The position numbers were made by a program, and so were the translations under genes. A stretch of 64,000 bases of DNA. Origin: Botryosphaeria dothidea. Taxonomy: Eukaryota; Ascomycota; Dothideomycetes; Botryosphaeriales; Botryosphaeriaceae. Where the stretch lies: the NCBI GenBank assembly GCA_011503125.2, contig WWBZ02000051.1:2728001-2792000 (forward strand), read 5' to 3'. Under the pieces are notes generated by a model. The model did no database searches and was not told the DNA's origin. It worked only from the letters and a program-made list of their open reading frames with translations. Below, piece by piece: positions 10,445 to 20,487 of the stretch (positions are counted from its first letter, which is position 1; every line of letters begins with the position of its first letter).

Positions 10445-10691
10445 CATGGAAGAGGGAGACGGAACTTGAGCTAGAACCGGGGGTGTGCTCGGAATTGCAG
10501 GAATGTTGAAGGACCAATGAATGCACGGTGGATGATGTGGCGGAGGTCAGCCCTACGACCAGGAACGGAGCGAGGATCGCTGCACTCGCGCACGCCGCTG
10601 CAAATCTTATTCCCACCTCACCTCTCAACACCAGCACCAGCCCTCCACGACCTCACATCCGCGCTCTTCCCGGCGCATCCCGCGGAAGACC

Positions 10692-11665
10692 ATGTTCCAC
10701 CTTCCAGACGCGAAACGGCACGTCGCCCATCCCCAACGCGACCCCGCCTCCACCACTGCAGCCCTCACGACGAACACCCACTAACGCCACACAGCGTCCG
10801 CCGCTCCGACCTCTTCTCCTCCGCCTCCTCTCCCACATCCTCGCGCCAATCCTCCCCCGTCTCCGACCCCGAGCTCACCGCCCTCCTGCGTGCCCGCCTC
10901 GACGAGCAGCTCGGCACCGCCATCACCGACGCCCCGCAGCCCGCCTCGCAAGACCGCGCCCGGCCCGCCCCCGCGCACGACGACGACGACGACGAAGACG
11001 ACGAGCTCGAGTTCCGCCTCTTCGCACCCGCAAAAGCACCCGCCGCGAAGCCGACCAAATCCGCACCATCAGCAGCAGCAGCAGCAGCAGCAGCAAGGAC
11101 TGCCGGCTCCGAAAACGCCGCCGTCCAGAAGATCCGGCTGCGCTCCCCCTCGCTCGACCCGGACCGGCCTGCCGGCTTCGTCGTCGCCGCGCGGCCGCAG
11201 TCGTACTACTTCGCGCCGCCCCTGGCCTCCGCCGCGAACGGTGCGGACTACGCGGACGCGGCCGTCGCCGGCGACGAGGTCGTGCGGCTGGCGCGAGCGA
11301 CGCGGTGGCCCGGCTGCGCGGTGCCGTGGAGGGTTTCGGTCGTGGATGCCGCGTCTGGGCGGTTGCGGAGGGCCCTGGAGGGGCATGTTGTGGACGGCGC
11401 AGAGGGCAGGGACGAGGAGAAGAGGCGGAGGCGGAAGAGCAAGAAGGCGCGGATAGCGCTGCGGAAGAAGAGGGAGCAGGGGTTGGAGAGGAAGCAGGCC
11501 GCGGAAAGGCAAAAGCTGGAGAAGGAGGAGCACGAGAGGGCGAAGCGGGCGGAGAAGAACAGGAAGCAGAAGCTGAAAAGGAGGGAGAAGGAAAGGGCGA
11601 AGAAGGCGGCGGAGCGGGGGGAGGCTGGGGGAGAAAACGAAGACGTTGATATGAGCGAGGACTGA
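10692..11665 (+). CDS. DUF2011-family fungal protein (298 aa), GC-AG intron
   Basis: Exon 1 (10692-10717) encodes MFHLPDAKR. A 77-nt intron (10718-10794) starts with GC rather than GT, has CACTAAC near its end and closes with ACAG. Exon 2 (10795-11665) continues VRRSDLFSSASSP. The unspliced frame could start at 10517, but the joined MFHLPDAKR-VRRSDL start is what I recall for this fungal family. Further landmarks are PELTALLRARLDEQLG, an acidic Asp/Glu run before LEFRLFA, KIRLRSPS, and AGFVVAARPQSYYF. The last 90 residues are a Lys/Arg/Glu coiled-coil-like tail. Trinucleotide repeats encode the acidic run (about 10979-11000) and an Ala run (11069-11097). Function is unknown; the basic tail suggests a nuclear or nucleolar protein. 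Confidence 0.75.
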
Positions 11666-11882
11666 GCTTTGCTGAGGCCGTGTAATGCATGATCTATGGA
11701 GCTTCATCTCTTCGCTACCCCCTTTTCGTTGCTATCTGTCGTGTATCCTGCCTGCATTCCCTTCCGAGTTCGTCCACGTTCTCGTTGTGTCTTCAGCGCT
11801 CGTCAGCTTCACATTACCCCCAACCTGAATGCCTCCCTGTAGCCGCTTCTTGTCATCGTCAGACCAGTCAACCACCGATCTT

Positions 11883-13616
11883 TCAACCCCTCAACACTCT
11901 CTGGCATCTCTGCGTAAAGCTACCTTCCCTCGCAGCCCTCACCAGACCCCTAACCTCCCTCTCCAGCCTTTCTCTCTCCCTCCTATCCAGCCTCGGGGCA
12001 ACAGTCCTGCTCCACTCCTCAACGACCGTCGCCACAAGTCCGGGAACGACATGGCACCACGCCCTGGCCGTCTCGACACTGACGCCAAAGCCACCGCTAC
12101 TACCCCCACCAGACCTCGCGGCGAAAGTCCTCTCGCGATTCTGCATGCCGGCAACGTACTGCGCCCACTGCGCGCCGGTGGCGTTCTGCACCGCCTCGGG
12201 CTGCGGCGTCGTGAGGACATGGGCGTTGCTGCCGCTCGCCACGATCTGGAGGGCGACGCTCTCGGCGGGCGTGTTCGGCGGGAGGGGCGCCGGGCGGGGG
12301 CTGATGGTCGCGCGGACGGCCCACAGGTTGCCCGGGCCGCGAGCAGGGCGCGAGGACGACGGCGCGCTGGTGAGCGGCGCGGCGTGCGGGCCGAGGGCGA
12401 GGCGCGACAGCGCGGACGCGGACGCGGCCGGCAGCGGGTACGCGATCATCTGGGTCAGCGCGGCGAAGGTCGGGAGCGGGTCGTTCGGTTTGGTCCTGCG
12501 CGTGTCTCCTGTCAAATAAAAGTCCCAGTACGGCTGGCCGTACGGGGGGAGGGGGGCCAACCTCGCCGGCAGAGCGCCCTTGACCGTCGCCTTGATCGCG
12601 CTCTCGTGGTAGCTCAGCGGCTCGACGCAGGCCGCGGCCCAGCCGCGCGCGACGGCGCAGTCCAGCCGCCTCTTGATCTCGCGCACGACGGCGCTGCCCG
12701 TCCTCTTCGGGCTGTGGGCGCCCAGGTCGCCGCCTGCGTAGAGCCGGAAGACGCCGACGAGCAGCTGGTCCATGACCCGGCCGACGACGGGCTTCCACAC
12801 GGACTCGGGCAGGATGGCGGGGAAGCGGTCGCGCAGGCCGATCAGGTAGTGGATGCTGTAGCGGTGCAGCTCGCTGCGCATGGCGCTGCTGGAGGCGAAG
12901 ACGAGCGGGACGCCGAGGCCGTTGCGCAGGCGCGAGGTGGCGGTGAAGAGCTGCGGCCAGGGGTTCGAGATGCCGCGGTTCGGGTTGGGGTGCGCCAGCG
13001 TGATGCTGTTCGCCGGGAAGAGGAGGGCGTCGAAGATGGTGATGGCGTCGAGCGGCGGCTCGCGCGTCGTGCTGAGGATCTGGAGGAGGAGGGTCGGGTC
13101 GGCGTGCGAGTGCCAGATCACTCGGGCGTTGGGGTGCACTTTCGAGAAGTGCGTGAGCGTCATGGTGATGCTGGACACCGCGGCATTGAGGGCGGTGTTG
13201 TAGGCGGTTCTGCTTGCGCACGCGGAGGGAGGCTTGGAGCCGCGAACGATAGTCATGCGGGAGAAGGCGCGGATTGAGGAGGTGATGTTGGAGGGCCGCT
13301 CGCCGCTCACTTGCGTCGCGAGGGCGCAGATCTTGCTGAAGCCGTCGGAGATGTCGTCGACGACGATGATGGCAGGGAGGAGGCGGGGAGAGGTACTACT
13401 CTGATAGTAGTGTGCATGGATTAGGGCGCCGACGTGCAGGATCTCGTCGACGGAGGCGCGGAGGGAGAAGAGGTGGAGGTGGTGAGGGGAGTGGAGGAGG
13501 TTGAGGACGGCGGTGGTGGTGGAGAGAGAGGCGCCGTGGTCGGCGCCGGGCATCGTGTTGATGCAGTTGATGAGGTTTTGCATGCTGAGGCATGCGGGGG
13601 CCCTGTTGGAGGCCAT
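11883..13616 (-). CDS. Uncharacterised protein (577 aa), intronless
   Basis: One long open frame. Upstream codons are open to 13847, but the first ATG after the promoter-like region gives MASNRAPACLSMQNLINC. The N-terminal 350 residues look globular, with Rossmann-like hydrophobic strands (LLPAIIVVDDISDGFSKICA; FSKVHPNARVIWHSHADPTL; ITIFDALLFPANSITL). The middle carries WDFYLTGDTRRTKPNDPLP, and the C-terminus ends in an Arg/Glu helix. The high-GC third positions and length make it a real gene. I do not recognise the family and assign no function. It converges with the DUF2011 gene, with ends 217 bp apart. Confidence 0.65.
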   Translation of the reverse strand: MASNRAPACLSMQNLINCINTMPGADHGASLSTTTAVLNLLHSPHHLHLFSLRASVDEILHVGALIHAHYYQSSTSPRLLPAIIVVDDISDGFSKICALATQVSGERPSNITSSIRAFSRMTIVRGSKPPSACASRTAYNTALNAAVSSITMTLTHFSKVHPNARVIWHSHADPTLLLQILSTTREPPLDAITIFDALLFPANSITLAHPNPNRGISNPWPQLFTATSRLRNGLGVPLVFASSSAMRSELHRYSIHYLIGLRDRFPAILPESVWKPVVGRVMDQLLVGVFRLYAGGDLGAHSPKRTGSAVVREIKRRLDCAVARGWAAACVEPLSYHESAIKATVKGALPARLAPLPPYGQPYWDFYLTGDTRRTKPNDPLPTFAALTQMIAYPLPAASASALSRLALGPHAAPLTSAPSSSRPARGPGNLWAVRATISPRPAPLPPNTPAESVALQIVASGSNAHVLTTPQPEAVQNATGAQWAQYVAGMQNRERTFAARSGGGSSGGFGVSVETARAWCHVVPGLVATVVEEWSRTVAPRLDRRERERLEREVRGLVRAAREGSFTQRCQRVLRG

Positions 13617-14044
13617 TGTTGCGGAGGAGTCGTGGTGGTGGTGCTGAGGAACGAAGTAGATGAGGGCGTGAAGTTGTGTATATGGGTGGTGAGAGCACTG
13701 AATATCTCTCAACTGGACCCTGAAATTTGTGACGTAGCAGGACACAACCGCAATGAACAACAAAGCCAATCTGAGCGCCGACGCCGATTTGTACACAAGC
13801 ACTGATCTCTTTGCCTCCGCTGAACGCACTCGATGCAGCTGAACCAATCAGGCAAGTTCACATGTTTCAATCACGGGATATGAATTGCGAGCTCCAATTC
13901 AGATGAGACTTCGCAGATTCTGAGCAGAGAGCTTGCAACATACATACATATACTACCCCTACGATTGGAAAGGGTGGGCACCGACCTTTGAGCTTTGAAA
14001 ACGGAATGGCCATCTTAACGTCAGGTATGGCGAGTGGAACTATT

Positions 14045-14093
14045 CGTCCGGACGCAAGTGTACAGATATATGAATAACATTTGCGTCCGGACG
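14045..14093. promoter_or_regulatory. Paired 10-bp palindromes in a 13-bp inverted repeat
   Basis: CGTCCGGACGCAA at 14045-14057 and its exact reverse complement at 14081-14093 are separated by 23 nt. Each arm contains the palindrome CGTCCGGACG. The site is about 430 bp upstream of the ATG of the 577-aa gene. Paired CCGG-type palindromes could bind a dimeric regulator or form a cruciform; this is inference. Confidence 0.55.
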
Positions 14094-14289
14094 ACTGCTT
14101 CGACTGCCCATGTATACTAGCATTGGAGGGTTGCATGAGGTGATTTCCAGTTTATATTCAGATGTCTCTGTAGCAAAGAAGGTGTTCAGATCAGTGTTCA
14201 CATACTATGAGGCAGTTTTCTCTGATCTCGAAACATCTTCGAGACTGTAGATACTACGAAGTTGCTGCAGGAATACAGCCGCCTATCCT

Positions 14290-14526
14290 TCAAATCAATG
14301 TAATATGTTTTTCCAGGTCCTGGAATGAGGTAGCACAATACCACGGCGGGGTTGTCGCCTGAGCGAACTCCGGACACGAGCATTTGTCTGATGTAGTCAA
14401 TATCTCAAGCCAACAGTCAGGACTCTCAGGCTTTGCAGGATTGATCCGACTGCAATCCGGGACATCAGTGTCAAGCAATGATGTAAAAGACAACAACATG
14501 AAAGCTGGCAGGGCAGACGAGAGCAT
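14290..14526 (-). CDS. Candidate small secreted Cys-containing protein (78 aa)
   Basis: A real ATG starts MLSSALPAFMLLSFTSLL, a plausible signal peptide, followed by a short mature part with five Cys (one in VPDCSRI, one in SPDCWLE, two in KCSCPE, one in WYCAT). An intron near the end cannot be excluded. Size, leader and Cys content are those of small secreted fungal proteins, but nothing else supports expression. It lies in the 1.5-kb gap between the 577-aa gene and the Zn2Cys6 regulator. Confidence 0.3.
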   Translation of the reverse strand: MLSSALPAFMLLSFTSLLDTDVPDCSRINPAKPESPDCWLEILTTSDKCSCPEFAQATTPPWYCATSFQDLEKHITLI

Positions 14527-15122
14527 GAAAACATATATTCGTCACATCTTTGATTCGCATCAAACTATCTTGGAAACGGCCGTGCTACAAATCCAACCCA
14601 GATTGACCCCATTATCCCAAGCCGCATACCAGTATCTCAAGGATTCACGCAGACGCCAAAGCCATTCCGTACCCCAGTCCCGATCCCAGACTCTAAACAC
14701 CAAAAATCAACCCTTGTGTACCAGCATCCACGCCTCGGTCGAGCCCATTCTGTAACCGTCTCTTCAAATAAGCTCTCCACCCCTGTCGCCACCTCAGCCG
14801 CGGCTAGCCCGAAGCGCGATGAGAGCCTCAAATAAGGTTCGATGAAGGTCCAGCCGCGCCCAACCAGCGTGCCGCGTGGGTCCCGTGGAGCCGTGCAAAC
14901 GACCCGCAGCCATCGGCACTTCGCCAGCTACCGCAACCGGTAGGTCAAGCCGAACGTAAAACGACCTCCCGCAAGCATTGTCGCAGAAAGCATGCTGATT
15001 TCGAAGCCCCAGCTAGCCAAAGGCAATTTTTTCCCACTGAAAAAAAGAGACCTTTTTTTCCACCCCCCCCCAAAACTGCAGCGCCAAAGAAAAAAGCTTT
15101 CAATCTCTGCACCATCCCCTTT
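14527..15122. other. Intergenic stretch with homopolymer runs
   Basis: The downstream side of the Zn2Cys6 gene. It contains runs of T and C near 15050-15075. No feature is called. Confidence 0.4.
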
Positions 15123-16989
15123 TCATCCCACCAGACTCATATTGATGCTCAGCGGCGCAACGAACTTCTCCCAATCGTTCCTCTCCGCACCCTCTCCCCC
15201 CTTCCCCTCCGTCGCCGGACTCCCCACCAGCTCCCTCTCGCGCAGCTCCCACACCTTGCTGACCACATCCCGCATGCGCACGACGTTCGAAATGCTGCTC
15301 TTGGCCAGGTGATTGAACGCGCGCAGCACGAGCGGCCTGCCGTACACGGGCTCGCCGGTGCTCGCATCATGCCACAGCTCGTCGTCCAGCGGATCGAGCT
15401 CGACGGCCGCGACGAACAGCGGCCACGTCAAGCCCGCCGCCAGGCCGTCCTCGACGCTGTCGCCGACGAACCGCAGCAGCGCGCGGACGTGCTCGGCGAC
15501 CAGCGCGGTGCTCGGCGTCGCGCCGTAGAGGGCGCAGTACAGATACACGACGGCGGCGAGGCGCTTCGCCTCCGCCGACCGCCGCAGGGCGTCGTCGTCC
15601 GGGTCGCGGACGAGCTGCTCGATGCCGGCGAGACGCTGCTCGAGGGCGGCGGCCTTGACGGCGAAGTCTTCCGAGTCGGCGGCGCCGCGGCGCGAGCGGC
15701 TGAGCTCGGTGATGGCGCACACGACGGAGACGAGCTCGGGCGAGCAGCCGAGCCAGGCGTCGGCGTGGGCGTCGGCGGCGTCCCAGTAGTCCTCGCCGAA
15801 GATGGGGACCTCGCCGCAGGCGGTGCGGCCGATGACGTCCTGGTAGGCGAAGAAGCGCTCGGAGAATGAGATGAGGGGGGAGCTTGACGATGTGCCGGGG
15901 GCTGGCGGCAAGAGGCGCTGGCGGGTGAGGATCAGGTCGCGGGCGCCGCGCAGATGGACGACCCAGCGCTCGTCGCACTTGTTGATGATCTCGTAGAGGC
16001 AGAGCATCATCATGATGGTGGGGACTTCGGGGTCGAGGGCCACGCGTTCGGGGTCTTCGGTCATGAGACGCCGGCGGAGGGCGTGTAGGACTTTGCCTTC
16101 GAGCTGCATGGCGACTGGCTTCCAGGCGCGGTTCATCTTGGAGAGATGGCGCGCGGAAAGGGCGAGGATGGAGTTGAGGGCTGTTGACGATGCCTGCACG
16201 GAAAACGGGAGAATGAGCGACGCGAAGGGAGAATTGGAGCGGGCGCTCGGCGTGGTGAGAGGACACAGTCTTTCGAGGTAGTAATTCAACAGAGGCGCAT
16301 GGGACGGATTCTCGAGCTGCGGAAACTCGCGCGGGGAGTAAATGAGCGCAGAGGGGGATGCTCGCGACACGGGCGAGCGCATCCCAAACGGAACAATTGC
16401 TCCTCCCAGACTGTACCCGGAGACCGACGACGACGACGAGCCGGGACGGTCGGCTTTGATGAGGAAGCCCTCGTCTTTGATGGAGAACCAACTGAGCTCC
16501 TCCTGCTCGGCCAGCGATTCCTCAAAGCCCTCGACGGTGCTGTTGACGAAGTGGTAGGGCTGGATGTGAGGCAAGGGCAGCCAATGCACGACGGCGGAAT
16601 CGAGGCGCGGGACGTCGTCCTGGGTCGCGCCATGCTTACTCCAGACCTGGCAGTGTCAGCTCCTGCCCTGTTAGGCAATGCAATACGACTCCTCGAGCGC
16701 TTACTCCACAGCGACCGAATGCCAGGCCGCGCGAGGCGTATTCCTGCTCCCATTTCAGGGTGACGCCTCGCTGGCACTGGAGCCCCTTGTCACGGCAGTT
16801 GGAGCACACGGGTTTGGCTTCGTCGCACCCTGGAGGCCGGCAGCATCAGCCGTCACTGAATCAAGTAGGCAATGGAAACTGGAGAGACGGAGGGCACGCA
16901 CTGATCTTCCTCTTGCGACACGTGAGGCAGCCGTTGCGGGAGCGCGACTTGTGCGGCTGGCTGCGCTCGGCAGCCTTGCGACGGGGCAT
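15123..16989 (-). CDS. Zn2Cys6 transcription factor with Fungal_trans_2 region (578 aa)
   Basis: Exons are 16989-16902, 16829-16705 and 16646-15123. Introns of 72 and 58 nt have GTGCGT and GTAAGC donors. The first intron splits the zinc cluster, which reads CLTCRKRKIRC, then DEAKPVC, SNC, RDKGLQC: six cysteines spaced 2-6-6-2-6, with the basic K/R patch between Cys2 and Cys3. A linker, WEQEYASRGLAFGR, follows. The large C-terminal region (from about residue 150, SPREFPQLENPSHAPLLNYY) has the helical make-up of the Fungal_trans_2 (PF11951) class. The product should be a nuclear DNA-binding regulator. It is divergent from the amadoriase gene across 283 bp, so co-regulation or direct control is plausible but not shown. 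Confidence 0.9.
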
Positions 16990-17272
16990 GCTGCATTTAG
17001 GGCGGAGGCTGTGGTTGGGCGGAAGGTAAATCTCGCTCCCACTCTCCAATGGTGGGTGGCTGCCGTGGCACGATGGAGTGGGCCGAGGACGGGCAGTCTG
17101 GCGGAGGAGAGCGGAGGAGCGGCAGGTCCACGCGCTGCCAATGACGCCCGCCCCGCACGCTGCAGGGATTGGCTGATAGATAGCTCAAGTCCGACTGCTC
17201 GCCGCAATGCTGCTGTATAACTGCCTCCACAGCCGCCATGTCGCCGGCTCGGGGCCTCGAGCGCCGTTCGCA
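16990..17272. promoter_or_regulatory. Shared divergent promoter, regulator/amadoriase
   Basis: 283 bp separate the two ATGs, so both genes must be driven from this interval. No perfect TATA box is obvious. Zn2Cys6 proteins usually bind CGG-containing repeats; I did not establish a convincing site by eye. Confidence 0.6.
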
Positions 17273-18712
17273 ATGCCGTCGCCCCTGGATCCCACCACCT
17301 CGTCCGTCCTGGTTGTCGGCGCCGGCACCTGGGGCAGCTCAATGGCACTGCACCTCGCGCGTCGTGGCTACAGGCGCGTCACCGTGCTGGACCCGTACCC
17401 CGTGCCCTCGGCCATATCCGCGGGCAATGACGTGAACAAGATCGTCGAGCAAGGTGCGCCCCTTGCCGCTGTCCCTGCTTGTGATCTCCGCGCTGACCCC
17501 GGGAACCCGCGACTCAGGCTCCTTTTCAGGCGTCGAGGACGACGAGGCCTATGTCAGCAACACTCTCCTCATCCAGGCCACCGACGGATGGCTGTCCGAC
17601 CCCGTTTTCAAGCCGTTCTACCATGGCACCGGCTACATCATCGCCGCCAGCGATCCCGAGGTCATTGACGCCTCGTACATCCGCGAAGCCCCCACGCCGG
17701 AGAAGGGCTTCGTCGAGCTCAACACTCCCGAGGACTTCCGTAAAACGATGCCTGAAGGTGTCCTGACTGGCAATTTTCCCAACTGGAAGGGCTGGTACAA
17801 GTCGGAGGGCGCCGGATGGGTCCATGCCCGAAAAGCGCTGGTATCCGCCGCGACGGAAGCACAGCGCCTTGGGGTTACTTATGTGACGGGCAGCCCTGAG
17901 GGCGACGTGAAAGAGTTGATCATCGAGCATGGCGACGTCAAGGGCGCGAAGACGGCGGATGGAAAGGAATGGCGCGCGGATCGCACCGTTCTCTGCGCCG
18001 GCGCCAACGCCCCGCAACTGCTGGACTTCAAGGACCAGCTGCGACCCACGGCCTGGACGCTCGCCCATATCAAGATGACTGAGGAAGAAGTCAAGATATA
18101 CCGGAATCTTCCTGTTCTCTTCAATGTCGAACGGTGAGTCTCCCTGCGCCATGCGAGTCCTTCTGACACTAACATCCACCCAGCGGCTTTTTCATGGAGC
18201 CAGACGAAGACAACCACGAGCTCAAGATGTGCGACGAGCACCCAGGCTACCTCAATTGGACCGCCGACCCCAAGACCGGCAAGAACGTCTCTCTCCCCTT
18301 CGCCAAGCACCAGATCCCGCGCGAAGCCGAGAAGCGCGCTCGCGACTTCCTGCAGGAGTGCATGCCGCACCTCGCGCAGCGCCCTTTCAGCTTCGCGCGC
18401 ATATGCTGGTGCGCCGATACACCTAATCGCGCTTTCTTGATCACGCCGCATCCGGAGCATGAGAGCTTGATCCTCGGCGTTGGTGGCAGCGGGCATGGGT
18501 TCATGCATATTCCGGTCATTGGCAGGTACATTGTTGATGCTATGGAGGGGAAGTTGGATAGGAGAATGCGGCATAGCTGGCGCTGGAGACCGGAGACGGC
18601 TGTAAATAGGGAATGGAAGCACACGCAGGGTAGATTTGGAGGGGGGAACAGGGTCATGGATTTCCAGGATGTGAAAGAAGGGGAGTGGACCACCATTGGA
18701 CCGAGATTTTAA
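17273..18712 (+). CDS. Fructosyl amino acid oxidase (amadoriase)
   Basis: Exons are 17273-17453, 17530-18133 and 18184-18712 (437 aa, usual for the family). Introns have GTGCGC and GTGAGT donors. This flavoenzyme oxidises fructosyl amino acids (Amadori products), giving a free amino acid, glucosone and H2O2 (EC 1.5.3 class). The N-terminal FAD fold shows VLVVGAGTWGSS (G16-x-G18-x-x-G21). Family blocks follow: GAGWVHARKALVSAATEAQR, GSPEGDVKELI, LRPTAWTLAHIKMTEEE and FFMEPDEDNHELKMCDEHPG. The sequence RICWCADTPNR (Cys336, Cys338) contains the cysteine region that binds FAD covalently in characterised amadoriases. GVGGSGHGFMHIPVIG closes the FAD site. The C-terminus (GPRF) is not a typical PTS1, unlike peroxisomal relatives, so a cytosolic enzyme is likely. 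Confidence 0.93.
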
Positions 18713-19236
18713 ATACTGCTCGTAAAAGGGGTCATGCCACGGACTAACATATATACTGTTCGTGCCATACGAACCTTTAGTAGAGTTTATTACCGTTCCT
18801 CTTATGCCCTGAAAGAGATCTGTAGATCCCTAGTGCAGTGGAATGAGGCCAACTCTGACAAATGAGGTGAGTTGGTTGTTGGTAATTTCCCCGCATAGTT
18901 CTATCGTCGGGATGGGAATTGTCAATTTCTTCAAAGCCGACTGCGACTCCAGAAAAGCAGACCGTCGTAAGGGCGATATGCACTTTACGATGAGTGATAC
19001 ACTGTCCACTGAAGGTGAAGCAAAGAACCCTCATCGTCAAAGCGTCGGTTCCGCAGCATTCTGACCATGACACCATACGGAAGCACATCACATTTGAGAA
19101 AGCCTAGGTCATCACAGGTGAGAAGCGAGAAAAAGAACCAGAACAGGCACAAACGTCACTTTATTCACTTAGACAATCAAATGGCGGGACAGATATTCAT
19201 TGATCAGCAGCAGAAAACCCCCCAAAAAGAAAACCT
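18713..19236. other. Intergenic stretch
   Basis: The 3' side of the amadoriase gene, facing the NCS-1 fragment. No coding signal beyond short frames. Confidence 0.4.
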
Positions 19237-19322
19237 CATCTCGTCGTAGCTAATCTTGCCGTCGCCGTCAATGTCGTAAAGCTGGAATGCCCAATCTAAC
19301 TTGTCCTCCCATCTTCCCGACC
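19237..19322 (-). pseudogene. Fragment of neuronal calcium sensor NCS-1 (EF hand)
   Basis: On the minus strand a single frame reads SGRWEDKLDWAFQLY, then DIDGDGKISYDEM. That is the segment of fungal NCS-1/frequenin with one complete EF-hand loop (D-x-D-G-D-G-x-I-x-x-x-E). Homology stops abruptly at both ends: upstream is the stop codon of the proline-rich gene, and downstream a run of Phe/Trp/Gly codons. Only about 29 codons remain, without the other EF hands or the myristoylated N-terminus. It is a stray fragment, probably in the 3' UTR of the neighbouring gene. Confidence 0.85.
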
Positions 19323-19348
19323 AGGACGCTGGGGCCGCCAGAGCGACC

Positions 19349-19833
19349 TCACGCGTACTGGTCCTCGACGTCCTCGTCCTCGGCCTTCTCCTTCTTCTCG
19401 GCGCGGCGTTGGTCTTCGCGCGGCTGGAAGGCGTACATGGCGAAGATGTGGCTGTGAACAGCCTCTCTCGTCGCCGGGTTGCGCGAAGGCGCCGGCCGGT
19501 TCTGCATCTCAGCCTGTTGCTGGCCGGCCGGGAGGATGTCGAACAGCCTTGCTACCCACTCTGGTGCTAAGAGATATTGTCAGTGAGGTGAAAGGGGTGG
19601 AAGAATGAATGAAACAACTCACAGTCTTGAGGCGGCGGAGGCGGAGACGGCGTGCGCGGTGGCGGCGAGCGCGGAGGAGGCGGCGGTAGCAGCAGCAGCG
19701 AGCGCCGAGGAGGAGGAGGAGGCGGCGAGGCATTGTCCCCGTTGCGGCGGGGGTGGTGGCGCTTTCGAGGAAGATTCTTCCTCTTGCTGCTGTTTTTGCT
19801 GCTGCTGCTGTTGTTATTGGGGTGCGAATTCAT
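19349..19833 (-). CDS. Proline-rich small protein (142 aa), two exons
   Basis: Exon 1 is 19833-19623, the intron 19622-19567 (GTGAGT donor, CTTAG acceptor), and exon 2 19566-19349, phase 1. The first half is low complexity: Asn/Ser, Lys/Arg, then long Pro runs with PPPRRSLLLLPPPP. The second half looks conserved in style: SPEWVARLFDILPAGQQQAE, then REAVHSHIFAMYAFQPRED, and an acidic Lys/Glu/Asp tail ending VEDQYA. The splice joins these halves in one frame, which supports the model. No family is recognised. A possible 5' UTR intron ends in CAG just before the ATG. Confidence 0.6.
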
Positions 19834-20487
19834 GGTCTGTAGGACGAGGTTCTTGTCAGTGTGTGTCAAAATGCACTGCGGAAAGAATACATACGATCTG
19901 GTATTGTGGAATTCGCTGAGGAAAAGAAGGTGATGGAGTAGTGGTGAAGGAGGCTTTTATAGGCCGAGGGGTACACACTGAGGAGAACACTGCACGTGCT
20001 GTGTCTATAGGCAGGGTTCTACGCTCCTGCATAATTATCATTACCTGCCTCACCTGATAGGAATGAATTTCGAAACTGGCTATGCCTAATTCAGCATCCT
20101 GATTGTCTTCATTCACATTCTGGGAGTACTGTGAAGCACTACACTATAAGCTATCACCAATTCTCTGGTATTGTGCTGGATTGACTGACTGAATCAATCC
20201 ATATACACGAGTAGAAGAGCCTTATGGGCCATGATACTTCTGCGTGGGAGTCTTCGTGATGAAACGCGCATTTTTGGCAGAAAGTAGATCATCAAGCAAT
20301 CAATACATGCGATTGATAAGCTCTAGCACGTTGACTTTTGTATCTATGCATTCAAGATATCCACGCCAATACCATTCACAAGAATTTCGGTCCATCACTT
20401 CCGAAACAAAGACGATCCCTTGTCAAATGTCATTATCGACTCCCAGACTTCAGCTCTAACGGTAGCTTTCCGAAAATGCGATCCGTC
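19834..20487. other. Intergenic stretch
   Basis: The promoter side of the proline-rich gene and the 3' side of glucosidase I, about 650 bp, AT-richer than the flanking genes. No supported gene. Confidence 0.5.

Noticed and set aside
10517..11649. Long overlapping plus-strand ORF of 373 codons in a second frame of the DUF2011 gene
   Set aside because: Its Arg/Pro-rich composition is an out-of-frame shadow of GC-rich coding sequence; the DUF2011 frame carries the family motifs.
11829..13277. 482-codon plus-strand ORF opposite the 577-aa gene
   Set aside because: Antisense frame with extreme Arg/Gly/Ala bias, caused by high-GC codon use of the minus-strand gene.
15367..16491. 374-codon minus-strand ORF within the Zn2Cys6 gene
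   Set aside because: Alternate frame of the regulator's coding exon; Arg/Pro-rich and without motifs.
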